Positions 46,648 to 55,618 of a DNA stretch of 64,000 nucleotides are shown here, in pieces. Position numbers and translations under genes: made by a program. The stretch is taken from assembly GCA_015486075.1 (NCBI GenBank), contig WFSG01000005.1, positions 124,001 through 188,000 of the forward strand, given 5' to 3'. This DNA is from Deltaproteobacteria bacterium (GTDB lineage: Bacteria > Desulfobacterota > Desulfomonilia > UBA1062). The first letter of the stretch is position 1. Each line of letters opens with the position of its first letter. The notes under the pieces were generated by a model. That model ran no database searches. It saw nothing but the letters and a program-made list of their open reading frames with translations, and was not told where the DNA came from.

Positions 46648-46729
46648 ATAGCAGGCAGGGATTATTGAAAACCCTGTATCTTGGTAAGCGGTCTAGTCAC
46701 TAGGAGAATCAGCCGTATTGTTATCATGC

Positions 46730-47896
46730 CTATTTTATTTTTAAAGAGGCAAGCATAACAGATGCAACAAGTGCAAACCCAGAGCCCATGATAAAAGCCC
46801 AATGCGCTCCAAACGCATCCCAGACAACACCAAACACTACTGATGATGGGAAAGCGCCAATTCCAATGGCAAGGTTGTACATGCCGTAGGCATTTCCTCG
46901 CGAACTATCATCAGGTACGAGATCCGCAACAAGGGCCTTCTCTGTGCCTTCGCAGAGTCCGAAATAAATGCCGTATACCAGGAAAAGAACCCATACCGCT
47001 ATCTCAGTAGAGGCAAATGCAAACCCAAGGTAGACCAGGGAGTAAAGAGCCCATCCTGCCATTATTATAGACTTTCTTCCCAGGATGTCGGACAGTCTTC
47101 CTCCTGGTACTGAAAACAGGCTTTTGGATATGTGGAAGGCAACCCAGAGTATGGGGATCATACTAAGTGCTACGCCCAGATTTCTTGCCCTTAGCAAAAG
47201 AAATGCATCGGTAGAATTTCCAAGGGTGAAGACAAATACAGTTAGGAGGAAAAACATATACCTCGGAGTGATAGATGCCCTGTATGCATCTTTCATTTTT
47301 GTCCCTGCATTCTCTTTGGGGACTTTTTCCTTTACTGCAAAAAATGCGATTATAATGGTAACTGCTCCGGGTATAGCTGACATCAGGAATACAGTCTTAA
47401 TCGGATAGTCACAGAACCTGATAAGCGCAGCTGCTATCAAAGGGCCAAGGATAGCCCCCAAGTGATCCATGGCCCGCTGGAACCCGAATGCAAGCCCACG
47501 ATCAGTCTCTGGGGCAGATTCTGCTAAAAGGGCATCCCTTGGTGCTGTCCTTATGCCCTTACCTACCCTGTCTCCAAAGCGAAGTATAAGGACATGCCAC
47601 CAAGCAGTGGCGATTCCTATGAGTGGCCTTATTATGTTTGATACAGTATAACCTGCAGCAAAGATGGCCTTTCTTTTCCTAGTCCTGTCAGATATGTAAC
47701 CAGAGAGGTATTTCAGCACGCTCACGGTGGTTTCTGCAACACCCTCAATAACTCCAAGACTTGCAGCACTTGCATGGAGAACGGATGTAAGGAATACGGG
47801 TAGCAAAGGGTATATCATCTCGCTAGACATGTCATTCATGAGGCTTATAAGTCCCAAGCCCAGGATATTTTTTTTGCCTTCCTTGTCTATTGCCAT
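46730..47896 (-). CDS. Major facilitator superfamily transporter
   Basis: A 388-residue polytopic MFS protein of about 12 membrane segments. The segment FGDRVGKGIRTAPRDALLAESA is the family's loop 2-3 signature variant. N-terminal NILGLGLISLMNDMSSEMIYPLLP resembles the group annotated as quinolone-resistance NorA-like or unnamed transporters in anaerobes; substrate unknown. Convergent with pilD. AAAGGGG lies upstream of the ATG. Confidence 0.85.
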   Translation of the reverse strand: MAIDKEGKKNILGLGLISLMNDMSSEMIYPLLPVFLTSVLHASAASLGVIEGVAETTVSVLKYLSGYISDRTRKRKAIFAAGYTVSNIIRPLIGIATAWWHVLILRFGDRVGKGIRTAPRDALLAESAPETDRGLAFGFQRAMDHLGAILGPLIAAALIRFCDYPIKTVFLMSAIPGAVTIIIAFFAVKEKVPKENAGTKMKDAYRASITPRYMFFLLTVFVFTLGNSTDAFLLLRARNLGVALSMIPILWVAFHISKSLFSVPGGRLSDILGRKSIIMAGWALYSLVYLGFAFASTEIAVWVLFLVYGIYFGLCEGTEKALVADLVPDDSSRGNAYGMYNLAIGIGAFPSSVVFGVVWDAFGAHWAFIMGSGFALVASVMLASLKIK

Positions 47897-47960
47897 GTCC
47901 CTGGGACCCCTTTATGTATCTTTAGCCTTCAGCATGCTTCTACATGGAACCAAGGTTATA

Positions 47961-48758
47961 TCAGTAATCATGTGGGATGCCCTTTATGTGAAGCAAAAGG
48001 TGCTCATATCCATCTATGTCCTCGACCCAGCCATAATTGGCGTCCTGCTTTGCATCAAGATCTTTCAGGTAGGGCTTTATATCGAGTAGTGGGGTCATGT
48101 CAAACACGTCCAGCCCAGATGTATATACTATGTTATCCGAGATACTTCTTACCCTCACCACGCTCAGCCCTATGCGGTTAGGTCTGGCAGGTGATCTACT
48201 TGCAAATATTCCCACTTCTGTCCCTGCTGTCCATGGAGGTAATACCTTCATGGAGACATTTCCAACTAAACGATGCATGTAGTAAAGTACATAGATATAC
48301 TTAAAGTCTGAGAGCCTTTCGAGACCTCCAGTAAAAGCAGGTTCAAGTACGAGCTTAAACTCTCCCCTGTCTCCATCCACTGGCTGGTAAGGAGCATTAT
48401 CTTTGTAAGGTGTCCTTATGGTACCTATCTTCTTGCACGTAACATCTCCCTCCAAGGTATTGTTCCCAGGGCCGGGTCTTTTTAACTCCATAGTTCTTTG
48501 TCCCTGGGACCTGTTGTGACCGTCTATGCCAAGCCCTTGTTTAAGCCTAAGTACTGCAAGCTCTATGTGCTTATTAGCCTCTGTCAAGGAATCTACTGCG
48601 CGCTCCAGCTCAAGTGCTGCCTCGTATTGTCCTGCCTCTTTAAGCTTCTCAAGCCACTGCTCGTTTTCACTTATATGGGCCTTGTTATGGCCAACCCAGT
48701 AATTCATTATCCGGCGTGCCTTGTCTATAAAGCTGTTATCACTAGTCTGGTTTGGCAT
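47961..48758 (-). CDS. trmO: tRNA t6A37 methyltransferase TrmO with extra N-terminal helical domain
   Basis: The C-terminal ~160 residues are the TrmO/TsaA (UPF0066) fold that methylates N6 of t6A37: KKIGTIRTPYKDNAP, FASRSPARPNRIGLSVVRV and GLDVFDMTPLLDIKPYL. The first ~75 residues add a helical domain with spaced histidines (YWVGHNKAHISENEQW, LTEANKHIELAVLRL), not part of ordinary TrmO. The start overlaps the CooT gene by 17 nt, so the two are made together. The helical part may bind a metal or mediate assembly with CooT (inference). The t6A substrate is made by the TsaC encoded at 14402-14995. Confidence 0.85.
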   Translation of the reverse strand: MPNQTSDNSFIDKARRIMNYWVGHNKAHISENEQWLEKLKEAGQYEAALELERAVDSLTEANKHIELAVLRLKQGLGIDGHNRSQGQRTMELKRPGPGNNTLEGDVTCKKIGTIRTPYKDNAPYQPVDGDRGEFKLVLEPAFTGGLERLSDFKYIYVLYYMHRLVGNVSMKVLPPWTAGTEVGIFASRSPARPNRIGLSVVRVRSISDNIVYTSGLDVFDMTPLLDIKPYLKDLDAKQDANYGWVEDIDGYEHLLLHIKGIPHDY

Positions 48759-48957
48759 CCTCTTTTCCCTTTCTTGAAAGTATCATGTAATTCTCGACCA
48801 TATTTACTTCCTGTATAAAACAGCCTTCGATCGTCATGTTCTCTCCAAAAATAGTGTATATCTCAACTCCAGAATCACTGGCCTCAACACTTGCTGCCTC
48901 TTCTACTAGGGTTTTCTCCGTACCCTCTTCCATTAGATAGACCCTTGAAAGACACAT
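48742..48957 (-). CDS. CooT-family nickel-binding protein
   Basis: A 71-residue protein of the CooT family. The hallmark N-terminus MCLSRVYL (Cys2 is the nickel ligand in studied CooT) and the body IYTIFGENMTIEGCFIQEVN fit. CooT in Rhodospirillum serves CO dehydrogenase maturation, but many anaerobes carry homologues without the cooCTJ operon, as here. AAGGAG before the ATG. Partner gene is TrmO. Confidence 0.85.
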   Translation of the reverse strand: MCLSRVYLMEEGTEKTLVEEAASVEASDSGVEIYTIFGENMTIEGCFIQEVNMVENYMILSRKGKEDAKPD

Positions 48958-48980
48958 CGTTTTCTCCTTATTTTTTACTC

Positions 48981-49015
48981 ATTATCTGTTTTGCCCGGCT
49001 GTTGGCTAAGATAAT
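48981..49015 (-). promoter_or_regulatory. Stem-loop at the 5' end of the cooT leader
   Basis: Outer stem ATTATC/GATAAT (48981-48986 with 49010-49015) and an inner GCC/GGC pairing lie within a few bases of the predicted transcription start of cooT. A regulatory or stability role is possible. Confidence 0.35.
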
Positions 49016-49024
49016 CGCTACTTG

Positions 49025-49054
49025 ATTATACTTTTATTGTTAGCCTGATGTCCA
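49025..49054 (-). promoter_or_regulatory. Promoter TGGACA-N18-TATAAT for cooT-trmO
   Basis: Minus strand: TGGACA (49049-49054), 18-nt spacer, perfect TATAAT (49025-49030). Start of transcription about 49018, giving a ~60-nt leader before cooT. Confidence 0.6.
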
Positions 49055-49169
49055 TAAGAATGGTATTATTTTTATTATTCATAAGGCAACAAAGGACTAC
49101 CCCCTTTATTTTACACCTGCAGTTTAGGCCTTTATGTGTTAATAATACATTTCCCAGAAAGGAGTATAT

Positions 49170-50159
49170 ATGATTCCCAAGGGTGAATTTATATCCGAAC
49201 TCAGACAGGGGGATGCGGTCAGGGCTGTGTTTATGGTGTCTGAAAAGCGTCTGCTTACAGCTAGGAATGGAAAGGAGTATGCACGACTTATACTCGTGGA
49301 TAAGACTGGCGAAATAACAGCAATTATATGGGACGATGCAAGGAAGGTTATATCCGACCTCAAGCCAGGGACAATAGTGGGAGTAAGGGGAGTTATTGAG
49401 GCCTATGAAGAGAGGTTGCAGGTGAGGATAACAAAGATAACACCTCTTAATGATGACGATGTTGACGTATCTACGCTTATACCAACATCGGCCAGGGAGA
49501 TGTCAGAGATGTTAGATGAGCTTAACCATTTTATATCAGAGATCAAGGATACCTACCTGGCAAGACTTCTCAAGAATATCTTCAATCGTAATGGTATTAC
49601 AGCTGCATTTGCAAAATCGCCCGCGGCAAAGGTTATACATCATAATTATGCGGGTGGACTCATTGAGCATACCCTCACGCTGGCAAAGGCCATTGATGCC
49701 CTTTACCCAATTTTTTCGAGTGCTGGTATGAACAGAGATCTCCTTATTGCTGGTGCATTGCTTCATGACATAGGGAAGATATACGAGTACTCCTTTGATA
49801 GGGTGATAAACATAACTCCTGTTGGAAGGTTGCTAGGTCACGTCTATATCTCTGCCCATATGGTGGACAAGGAGATAGACAATATCAAGGGTTTCCCTGA
49901 CGAACTCAGGTTGCAGCTCATTCACATGATATTGAGCCATCATGGTGAGCTCGAGTTTGGTTCGCCCAAGCTACCCATGACAAAGGAGGCCATGTTTCTT
50001 CACATGATAGATGATCTCGATGCAAAGCTTAAAGGTTTTTCATCTCTCATAGAGTCAACACCGAGAGAAGAGGTGTTTTCTACGTTCTCCAGGATATACA
50101 ACAGGTATATCTATACAAGGGGATACCCAGATAGTAGCAATAAGGTCCTGGATTCCTAG
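49170..50159 (+). CDS. OB-fold plus HD-domain exonuclease, YhaM-like
   Basis: A 329-residue protein with an N-terminal tRNA-anti/OB-fold domain (about 10-90: LVDKTGEITAIIWDDARK) and a C-terminal HD phosphohydrolase (about 140-290) with IHHNYAGGLIEHTLTLA, GALLHDIGKIYEY and MILSHHGELEFGSP. The order matches YhaM/CBF1, a 3'-5' exoribonuclease/exonuclease. AAAGGAG 7 nt before the ATG. Convergent with ptsN (4-nt overlap of ends). Confidence 0.9.
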   Translation: MIPKGEFISELRQGDAVRAVFMVSEKRLLTARNGKEYARLILVDKTGEITAIIWDDARKVISDLKPGTIVGVRGVIEAYEERLQVRITKITPLNDDDVDVSTLIPTSAREMSEMLDELNHFISEIKDTYLARLLKNIFNRNGITAAFAKSPAAKVIHHNYAGGLIEHTLTLAKAIDALYPIFSSAGMNRDLLIAGALLHDIGKIYEYSFDRVINITPVGRLLGHVYISAHMVDKEIDNIKGFPDELRLQLIHMILSHHGELEFGSPKLPMTKEAMFLHMIDDLDAKLKGFSSLIESTPREEVFSTFSRIYNRYIYTRGYPDSSNKVLDS

Positions 50160-50620
50160 ATGGGAAGTTTTGAGTCTTGATCCATAATGGCAGCGTACAG
50201 ATTCTTGACGTCCTGCAGTTCAATGAGCCTTTTTCTCGTGTCCGGGTTTTTTAAAAGCATGGATACTCTAGCAAGTGCCTTGAGATGGCCACTACTCGTA
50301 TTTGCCGGTGCCATGAGCAGAAAGAATATATAGCAGGGTTTACCGTCCAATGCGTCGAACTTAAGTCCTTCACGGCTTATACCAACAGAGGCTGCAATAA
50401 CAGAGAGCCCTGACACCTTGGCATGGGGAATTGCAACGCCATCACCTATGCCTGTGCTACCAAGTTTCTCCCTGTTTAAAAGTGCTGATACCATCTCCTC
50501 TAGGTCAACCCTGTAGTTTTCGGCTATGGGCCTCGCCAATCTGGTAAGGATATCTTTCTTAGTCTTGCCGTCAAGGTTGGGTATTATGCATTCTGGCTTT
50601 AAAATGTCAGCTATCTTCAT
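50156..50620 (-). CDS. ptsN: PTS-Ntr EIIA protein
   Basis: Nitrogen-branch phosphotransfer regulator. The 154 residues have the phosphorylated His66 in GDGVAIPHAKV. It is the last gene of the rpoN cluster, its usual place in Gram-negatives, and overlaps hpf by four bases. Targets in E. coli include K+ transport and stress signalling; targets here are unknown. A second EIIA domain, fused to an HTH, is at 46-741. Confidence 0.95.
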   Translation of the reverse strand: MKIADILKPECIIPNLDGKTKKDILTRLARPIAENYRVDLEEMVSALLNREKLGSTGIGDGVAIPHAKVSGLSVIAASVGISREGLKFDALDGKPCYIFFLLMAPANTSSGHLKALARVSMLLKNPDTRKRLIELQDVKNLYAAIMDQDSKLPI

Positions 50621-51144
50621 ATGATTGGCTCTATAAGACCTAGGTTTCCGTCGTCACGTTTGTATATAAGTGTAACGCGGTTAGTTTCAGTATTCATGAA
50701 TATTATGAAATCCCGGTCCGATAGTTCTATCTGACCGGTAGCTTCTTCAAGATTCATAGGTTTTATAAAGTAGTCCTCATGGACAATCCTTGGACGCCTC
50801 GGTCTATGCTCTGCCTTTCCTTCCTTTTCGGCGAGGTTTTTCAGACCCACGGATGATTTCCTTACTTGTATCTTTTCCTTATATCTCTTTACTTGCCTTT
50901 CTATCTTGTCCATTACCATATCTATGGCAGAGTATAGATCTTCGGTCACTTCCACCGCGTTTATCATTATACCATCTGCATTAAGGCTTACATCAGCTTT
51001 ATGTCTTATTTTCTCTACTGATAGTACCACACGGGCATCAACAGGCCTATCAATAAACCTTCCTATTTTTGATAGTCTTTTTGTCACGTATCCCCTCAGT
51101 GCGTCTGATGGTTCCATGTTCTTAAAGGTTACTTCAATATGCAT
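50617..51144 (-). CDS. hpf: Ribosome hibernation promoting factor, long form
   Basis: Dimerises ribosomes into inactive 100S particles. The 175 residues comprise the N-terminal S30AE domain (MHIEVTFKNMEPSDALRGYV, DLYSAIDMVMDKIERQV) and the C-terminal dimerisation domain (DFIIFMNTETNRVTLIYKRDDG), so it is the long form rather than the short form of E. coli. AGGAGGGT lies upstream of the ATG. Sits between rpoN and ptsN. Confidence 0.95.
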   Translation of the reverse strand: MHIEVTFKNMEPSDALRGYVTKRLSKIGRFIDRPVDARVVLSVEKIRHKADVSLNADGIMINAVEVTEDLYSAIDMVMDKIERQVKRYKEKIQVRKSSVGLKNLAEKEGKAEHRPRRPRIVHEDYFIKPMNLEEATGQIELSDRDFIIFMNTETNRVTLIYKRDDGNLGLIEPII

Positions 51145-51197
51145 ATAACCCTCCTATTGTGTACATATCTCCTGCGCTAGCATCTGGTATACCTCTT

Positions 51198-52577
51198 TTA
51201 ATAATGCTTTTTCCTGCGATTTGACGGAAGAATGCCAAGGATTTCCCTGTACTTGGCTACCGTACGCCTAGCAATCTTTATACCCTTTTCATCCAATTTT
51301 GTGCTTATGGCCTGGTCACTAAGTGGGTGCCTTGGGTCTTCAGACTTTATAAGCTCTTCTATCTCGTTTCTTACGCTCTCGGAGGCCACAAAGCCCCCAT
51401 CGCTCTTTGCAAATCCACTGTTGAAGAAAAATTTTAACTCAAATATGCCCTGTGGTGTATGCACGTACTTGTTGGATGTAACCCTGCTTATGGTAGATTC
51501 ATGCATGCCCACATCTTCTGCTACATCTCTTAACACCAATGGCTTGAGGTGGGAGATTCCATGATCGAGAAAGTCTCTCTGGAATTTTACTATGCTGGCA
51601 GTAACCTTGCACAGGGTATTCCTTCTTTGCTCTATACTTTTTATCAGCCACTGAGCTGACCTCATGTGCTCTGCAAGATAATCCTTTGTCATTTTTCCCG
51701 TTGTATCAGAGTGTAGTAAGTGCTTGTACTCCTCGTTTAATTTGAGCGGTGGCAAATCGTCCTCGTTCAATGTCACCACGTAATCATTGTTAATTTTAAA
51801 CACGTATATATCGGGTATAATGTACTGAGGAGGCTCGTCCGAATAATTCCTGGCGGGCCTCGGTTCCATGGTAGATATTATATCGGCCGCCCATGAGACC
51901 TCTTCCACGCTCGCTTTAAGGCCCTGAGCAATCTTATCGAAATTCTTTGTCTGTAGATCTTCAAGGTGATTATCAATTATATCCCACACTATGGTTCCTT
52001 CTAGGCCAAGTGCCCTTGCTTGGATTTGGAGACATTCCCTTAAGTCCCTGGCTGCTATGCCAAGGGGGTCAAATGTCTGTACCTTCTTCAGTACAGAAAG
52101 GACCTTGTCTTTCGAAGCACCTGTCTCCTCGCAGATGGATTCAATATCTGCCTTAAGATAGCCTTTTGCATCCAGATTGCCTATTATAACTACACCTATC
52201 ATGCACTCATCGTGGGTAAAATTGTTCATCCTGAGTTGCCAGAGAAGGTAATCCGTTAAACCTTCTCTTTTGCTTACTGTTGCATCTATGGAAGGCCTAT
52301 CCTCTTCTCCATAGTATGGTATACTGTCTTGGCCATAGGTATCAAGGTATGCTTCCCATTCTTTTTGCATATCTGGGTCTGCATCTTCAGGTCCCTTAAT
52401 CTTGGCATCGGCCACAGTTGTATCTATTTCTAGCAAGGGATTAGCCTCAACTTCTTGGCTTATGTACTCCTTCAATTCCAGACGGGAAAGCTGTAGCAGC
52501 TTTATGGCCTGCTGTAGCTGTGGCGTCATAATCAATTGTTGAGCAATTTTCAGATTTTGCTTCAGCTCAAGAGCCAT
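51198..52577 (-). CDS. rpoN: RNA polymerase sigma-54 factor
   Basis: Alternative sigma factor for enhancer-dependent promoters. The 459 residues have region I, rich in glutamine (LKQNLKIAQQLIMTPQLQQAIKLLQLS), an acidic region, the core-binding domain, the HTH and the RpoN box ARRTVAKYRE near the C-terminus. AGAGAGGG upstream of the ATG. Follows lptB by 11 nt, the standard proteobacterial order. Confidence 0.97.
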   Translation of the reverse strand: MALELKQNLKIAQQLIMTPQLQQAIKLLQLSRLELKEYISQEVEANPLLEIDTTVADAKIKGPEDADPDMQKEWEAYLDTYGQDSIPYYGEEDRPSIDATVSKREGLTDYLLWQLRMNNFTHDECMIGVVIIGNLDAKGYLKADIESICEETGASKDKVLSVLKKVQTFDPLGIAARDLRECLQIQARALGLEGTIVWDIIDNHLEDLQTKNFDKIAQGLKASVEEVSWAADIISTMEPRPARNYSDEPPQYIIPDIYVFKINNDYVVTLNEDDLPPLKLNEEYKHLLHSDTTGKMTKDYLAEHMRSAQWLIKSIEQRRNTLCKVTASIVKFQRDFLDHGISHLKPLVLRDVAEDVGMHESTISRVTSNKYVHTPQGIFELKFFFNSGFAKSDGGFVASESVRNEIEELIKSEDPRHPLSDQAISTKLDEKGIKIARRTVAKYREILGILPSNRRKKHY

Positions 52578-52588
52578 TATCCCTCTCT

Positions 52589-53320
52589 TTAGTTCAAGGT
52601 GAAGTCTTCTCCTACGTATATCTTCTGGACCTTGTCATCTTTTATTACGCTCTCTGGATCACCCTCCTCTATGACTACGCCCTTGTGTATGATATAAGCA
52701 CGATCGCATACCTTCAAGGTCTCCCTCACGTTATGGTCAGTTATAATTACACCAATCCCTCTTTTTTTCAAGTCAATGATCATTGACTGGATTTCCTTTA
52801 CCTTTATAGGGTCTATGCCAGCAAGGGGCTCATCAAGCAGAAGATACATGGGCCTCAACGCCATTGCCCTTGCGATCTCAACCTTTCTTCTCTCGCCGCC
52901 CGAGAGCGTAATGCCCTTGTGCTTGCGGACCTTTTCTAGGCCAAAGTTGATCAGGTGTTCGTAGACCTCCATCTTCAGCTCTTTGCCCTTGAGCCCTCTG
53001 GCCTCCAACGGTATCCTAAGATTTTCCTCCACGCTGAGGCCCCTGAAGACAGAAGCTTCCTGTGGAAGATAACCAATACCCCTGTGCGCTCTCTCTGCCA
53101 GGTCTAGCCGCGTAATGTCTTCGTCTCCAAGGTAGACGCTTCCCTTATCAGGTTGCACGAGACCAACAATCATGTAAAACGTTGTTGTTTTACCTGCTCC
53201 GTTTGGGCCCAAGAGACCTATTATTTCACCGGGTGAACAATGTATATCTAGGCCCTTTATGATGTGTACCCTTCCAAAGCTTTTCTCAAGACCCTTGGCC
53301 CTCAGTTCTAATGTCCCCAT
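52589..53320 (-). CDS. lptB: LPS export ABC transporter ATPase
   Basis: ATPase of the LptB2FG transporter that extracts LPS from the inner membrane. The 243 residues have Walker A GPNGAGKTTT, signature LSGGERRKVEIARAM, Walker B YLLLDEPLAGID and the switch HNVRETL. The start overlaps the end of lptA by 13 nt with AAGGAGACAGG upstream. lptF and lptG are not in the window. Confidence 0.97.
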   Translation of the reverse strand: MGTLELRAKGLEKSFGRVHIIKGLDIHCSPGEIIGLLGPNGAGKTTTFYMIVGLVQPDKGSVYLGDEDITRLDLAERAHRGIGYLPQEASVFRGLSVEENLRIPLEARGLKGKELKMEVYEHLINFGLEKVRKHKGITLSGGERRKVEIARAMALRPMYLLLDEPLAGIDPIKVKEIQSMIIDLKKRGIGVIITDHNVRETLKVCDRAYIIHKGVVIEEGDPESVIKDDKVQKIYVGEDFTLN

Positions 53321-53817
53321 TTTAATATGCCTGTCTCCTTGTCCGTCTGCACCTTTATCTTTACGCGGGATTTTTTTGAGCCCTCTACTACCTGATGGTT
53401 AGACTTCATATCAAAGATAACCTTGTCCGCAGAAAGCATTTCTTTACCCCTAGTTATAACAACATTACCGACCATTATTATCATATCCTTTGAAAGGAAG
53501 TAGGTTGCCTCGGAACAGGTGGCCTGTCTGTCCTGCCAGAATATCTTTACATTCTTCTCGGCAATCAGCTTGTTAACCTTTTGCGTTTTCTTATCAAGAA
53601 ACAGATGCAAAACCTCGCAATCAAGTCTGATACCTTCCCTTGTTGCTCTAACGTTTCCAGTAAAGACCGCTTCCCTCGTTTCATTGTATACATCAAGCCT
53701 GTCCGAGGTTACCTCAATACTATCGGCTGTGCCCTTATTACCCTTGAATTCGCTCGCCCTGGCCGTTATTGAAAAGGCAATGCTACAGAGAAACGTAATT
53801 AATAGATACCTTCGCAT
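53308..53817 (-). CDS. lptA: LPS transport periplasmic protein LptA
   Basis: Periplasmic bridge for LPS. From the ATG at 53817 (GGCGGTG 5 nt upstream) it has 169 residues and a signal peptide MRRYLLITFLCSIAFSITARA. The beta-jellyroll part matches OstA/LptA (SDRLDVYNETREAVFTGNV, VRATREGIRLDCEVLHLF, GNVVITRGKEMLSADKV). An in-frame TTG at 53829 is an unlikely alternative. The start lies inside lptC by 35 nt. Confidence 0.92.
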   Translation of the reverse strand: MRRYLLITFLCSIAFSITARASEFKGNKGTADSIEVTSDRLDVYNETREAVFTGNVRATREGIRLDCEVLHLFLDKKTQKVNKLIAEKNVKIFWQDRQATCSEATYFLSKDMIIMVGNVVITRGKEMLSADKVIFDMKSNHQVVEGSKKSRVKIKVQTDKETGILKWGH

Positions 53818-54313
53818 ATACACCGCCAAAGAAGTTTAACCTCTGGAAATTGTTTGAAAAGACAGCCTTTTTGGCTTTTATCAATATCCCTTTACCCCTT
53901 ACCTCAACAGGTTTCTCGGTTGTTGCTTTTCCTGAGTTCCTATCCCATACAATCCCATTGATAAGTGCCCTTGCATTGTCCTTTGGCAATTCAAGTATGA
54001 TTTTACCAGGTACATTTAGCCTTGAATGACTTGCATCATACTCTGCATATTTACATTTCATGTATATGCCGTTCTCTGTCCTAATATCCATATTGTAAAA
54101 TATAAACGCATCTTTTGAAACCTCGAGAAGTTTTGCTGCATTGACAATAAAACCTGAATCATTACCCTGCCTTTTTTCTATCATGTGAACTCTCAATGCC
54201 TTCCTTATAGTCTTATCCTCATGAATAACCCTTGTAACGGGCTTGCCCCGCCCTCCTATCCACATCAGGCTTAGAAGCACTATAAAACCTATGCCAAGGA
54301 TTAGTCTATACAC
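53783..54313 (-). CDS. lptC: LPS export protein LptC
   Basis: Single-pass inner-membrane protein that passes LPS from LptB2FG to LptA. The 176 residues have one N-terminal membrane segment (LILGIGFIVLLSLMWIG), then the jellyroll with AKLLEVSKDAFIFYNMDI and ENGIYMKCKYAEYDASHSRL. LptC sequences are divergent, so assignment rests largely on shape and location between kdsC and lptA. Start is GTG at 54313 with GGAG 6 nt upstream, overlapping kdsC by eight bases. Confidence 0.85.
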   Translation of the reverse strand: MYRLILGIGFIVLLSLMWIGGRGKPVTRVIHEDKTIRKALRVHMIEKRQGNDSGFIVNAAKLLEVSKDAFIFYNMDIRTENGIYMKCKYAEYDASHSRLNVPGKIILELPKDNARALINGIVWDRNSGKATTEKPVEVRGKGILIKAKKAVFSNNFQRLNFFGGVYAKVSINYVSL

Positions 54314-54842
54314 TATATCTCTCCATTACCTTTTTGTATAGACCGAGGGATTTAAGAATGATATCGACTGCTTCGCGAACAGCACCCTTTCCTCCTGGAA
54401 GCCTTGTTATGATGTCAGCCCTTGCCTTCACCTCATCCACCGCATCTGCAGGGGCTATTGATAGGCCACATAAAGCCATTGCAGGAAGATCCACGACATC
54501 GTCTCCCATGTATGCTATCTCTTTTGTTTCAATACCAAGGCTTTTTGCCATCTCAGTAATGGATGTACCCTTGTCAACTGAACCTTCTATGACATGATCT
54601 ATTCCTAGCTCCCTTACCCTATGTCTAAGTGCGCCAGACATTCTCCCTGTAATCATCGCAACAACGATGCCTGCCCTCATAAGCATCCTTATGCCATGGC
54701 CATCCTTTGCATTGAATGCCTTCATCTCCATCCCTTCATCTGTTATGTATATCATGGAATCCGTGAGGACACCATCCACGTCTAGCACTAGGGCCTTTAT
54801 GTCACCTATTTTATTACTTTTTGTATATCTATCACCTGGCAT
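54306..54842 (-). CDS. kdsC: Kdo-8-phosphate phosphatase
   Basis: HAD-superfamily phosphatase giving free Kdo. The 178 residues have ALVLDVDGVLTDSMIY with the catalytic Asp pair, MITGRMSGALRHR, and MGDDVVDLPAMALCGLS. The C1-capless tetrameric subgroup is consistent with the small size. Overlaps kdsA by 37 nt. AGAGGTTC precedes the ATG. Confidence 0.95.
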   Translation of the reverse strand: MPGDRYTKSNKIGDIKALVLDVDGVLTDSMIYITDEGMEMKAFNAKDGHGIRMLMRAGIVVAMITGRMSGALRHRVRELGIDHVIEGSVDKGTSITEMAKSLGIETKEIAYMGDDVVDLPAMALCGLSIAPADAVDEVKARADIITRLPGGKGAVREAVDIILKSLGLYKKVMERYSV

Positions 54843-55618
54843 AAAAGAACCTCTAGGTCTGACAGCCTCAATGAGTTCGGGCCATCACTAAGTGCCTTCT
54901 CAGGCCTGTCGTGCACCTCGAGAAACAAGGCATCAATGCCGAAGGCAACGCCGGCCCTAGCTAGGGGCAGGATAAAATCCCTATTGCCGCCCGAAGATTT
55001 TCCCCTGCCCCCAGGGAGTTGCAGACTATGAGTTACGTCCAGGACAACTGGCTTGCCCATTTTCTCCATAATAGCGAGTGATCTCATGTCACAGACCAGA
55101 TTGTTGTAACCAAAGCTAGTTCCCCTTTCCGTTAGCATGACATCATGATTGCCCGTGCTTTCAACCTTTCTTATCACATTCTCCATATCCCATGGCGCCA
55201 TGAATTGCCCTTTTTTTATATTAACGGGCTTGCCAGTTTTTCCTGCGGCCAGCAGAAGGTCGGTCTGCCTGCACAAGAAAGCAGGTATCTGTATGAGATC
55301 AAGCACTTCGGCTGCCATGGGTGCATGACTCGGTTCGTGAATATCTGAGGTAACAGGGATTGAATATGTCTGTCGAATCTCGGCAAGTATAGAAAGGCCC
55401 TTATCAATACCTGGTCCCCTGTATGACTCTATGGACGACCTGTTTGCCTTGTCGAACGATGCCTTGAATATAAAAGGTACACTAAGCCTACTTGTTATCT
55501 GCCTTAATGAATCTGCCATAAACATGGCGTGTTCTCTAGATTCTATAACACAAGGCCCGGCAATCAGAGCCAGATTACCGGAACCTACTATTATATTGCC
55601 TACTTTAACCTCTTTCAT
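54806..55618 (-). CDS. kdsA: Kdo-8-phosphate synthase
   Basis: Condenses PEP with arabinose-5-phosphate. The 270 residues carry [37 protein letters not shown] and [16 protein letters not shown]. The conserved Asn of the metal-free class, [12 protein letters not shown], is accompanied by a Cys in IAGPCVIE, so metal dependence is not decided here. Overlaps the pyrG stop by four bases. Confidence 0.95.
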   Translation of the reverse strand: MKEVKVGNIIVGSGNLALIAGPCVIESREHAMFMADSLRQITSRLSVPFIFKASFDKANRSSIESYRGPGIDKGLSILAEIRQTYSIPVTSDIHEPSHAPMAAEVLDLIQIPAFLCRQTDLLLAAGKTGKPVNIKKGQFMAPWDMENVIRKVESTGNHDVMLTERGTSFGYNNLVCDMRSLAIMEKMGKPVVLDVTHSLQLPGGRGKSSGGNRDFILPLARAGVAFGIDALFLEVHDRPEKALSDGPNSLRLSDLEVLLCQVIDIQKVIK

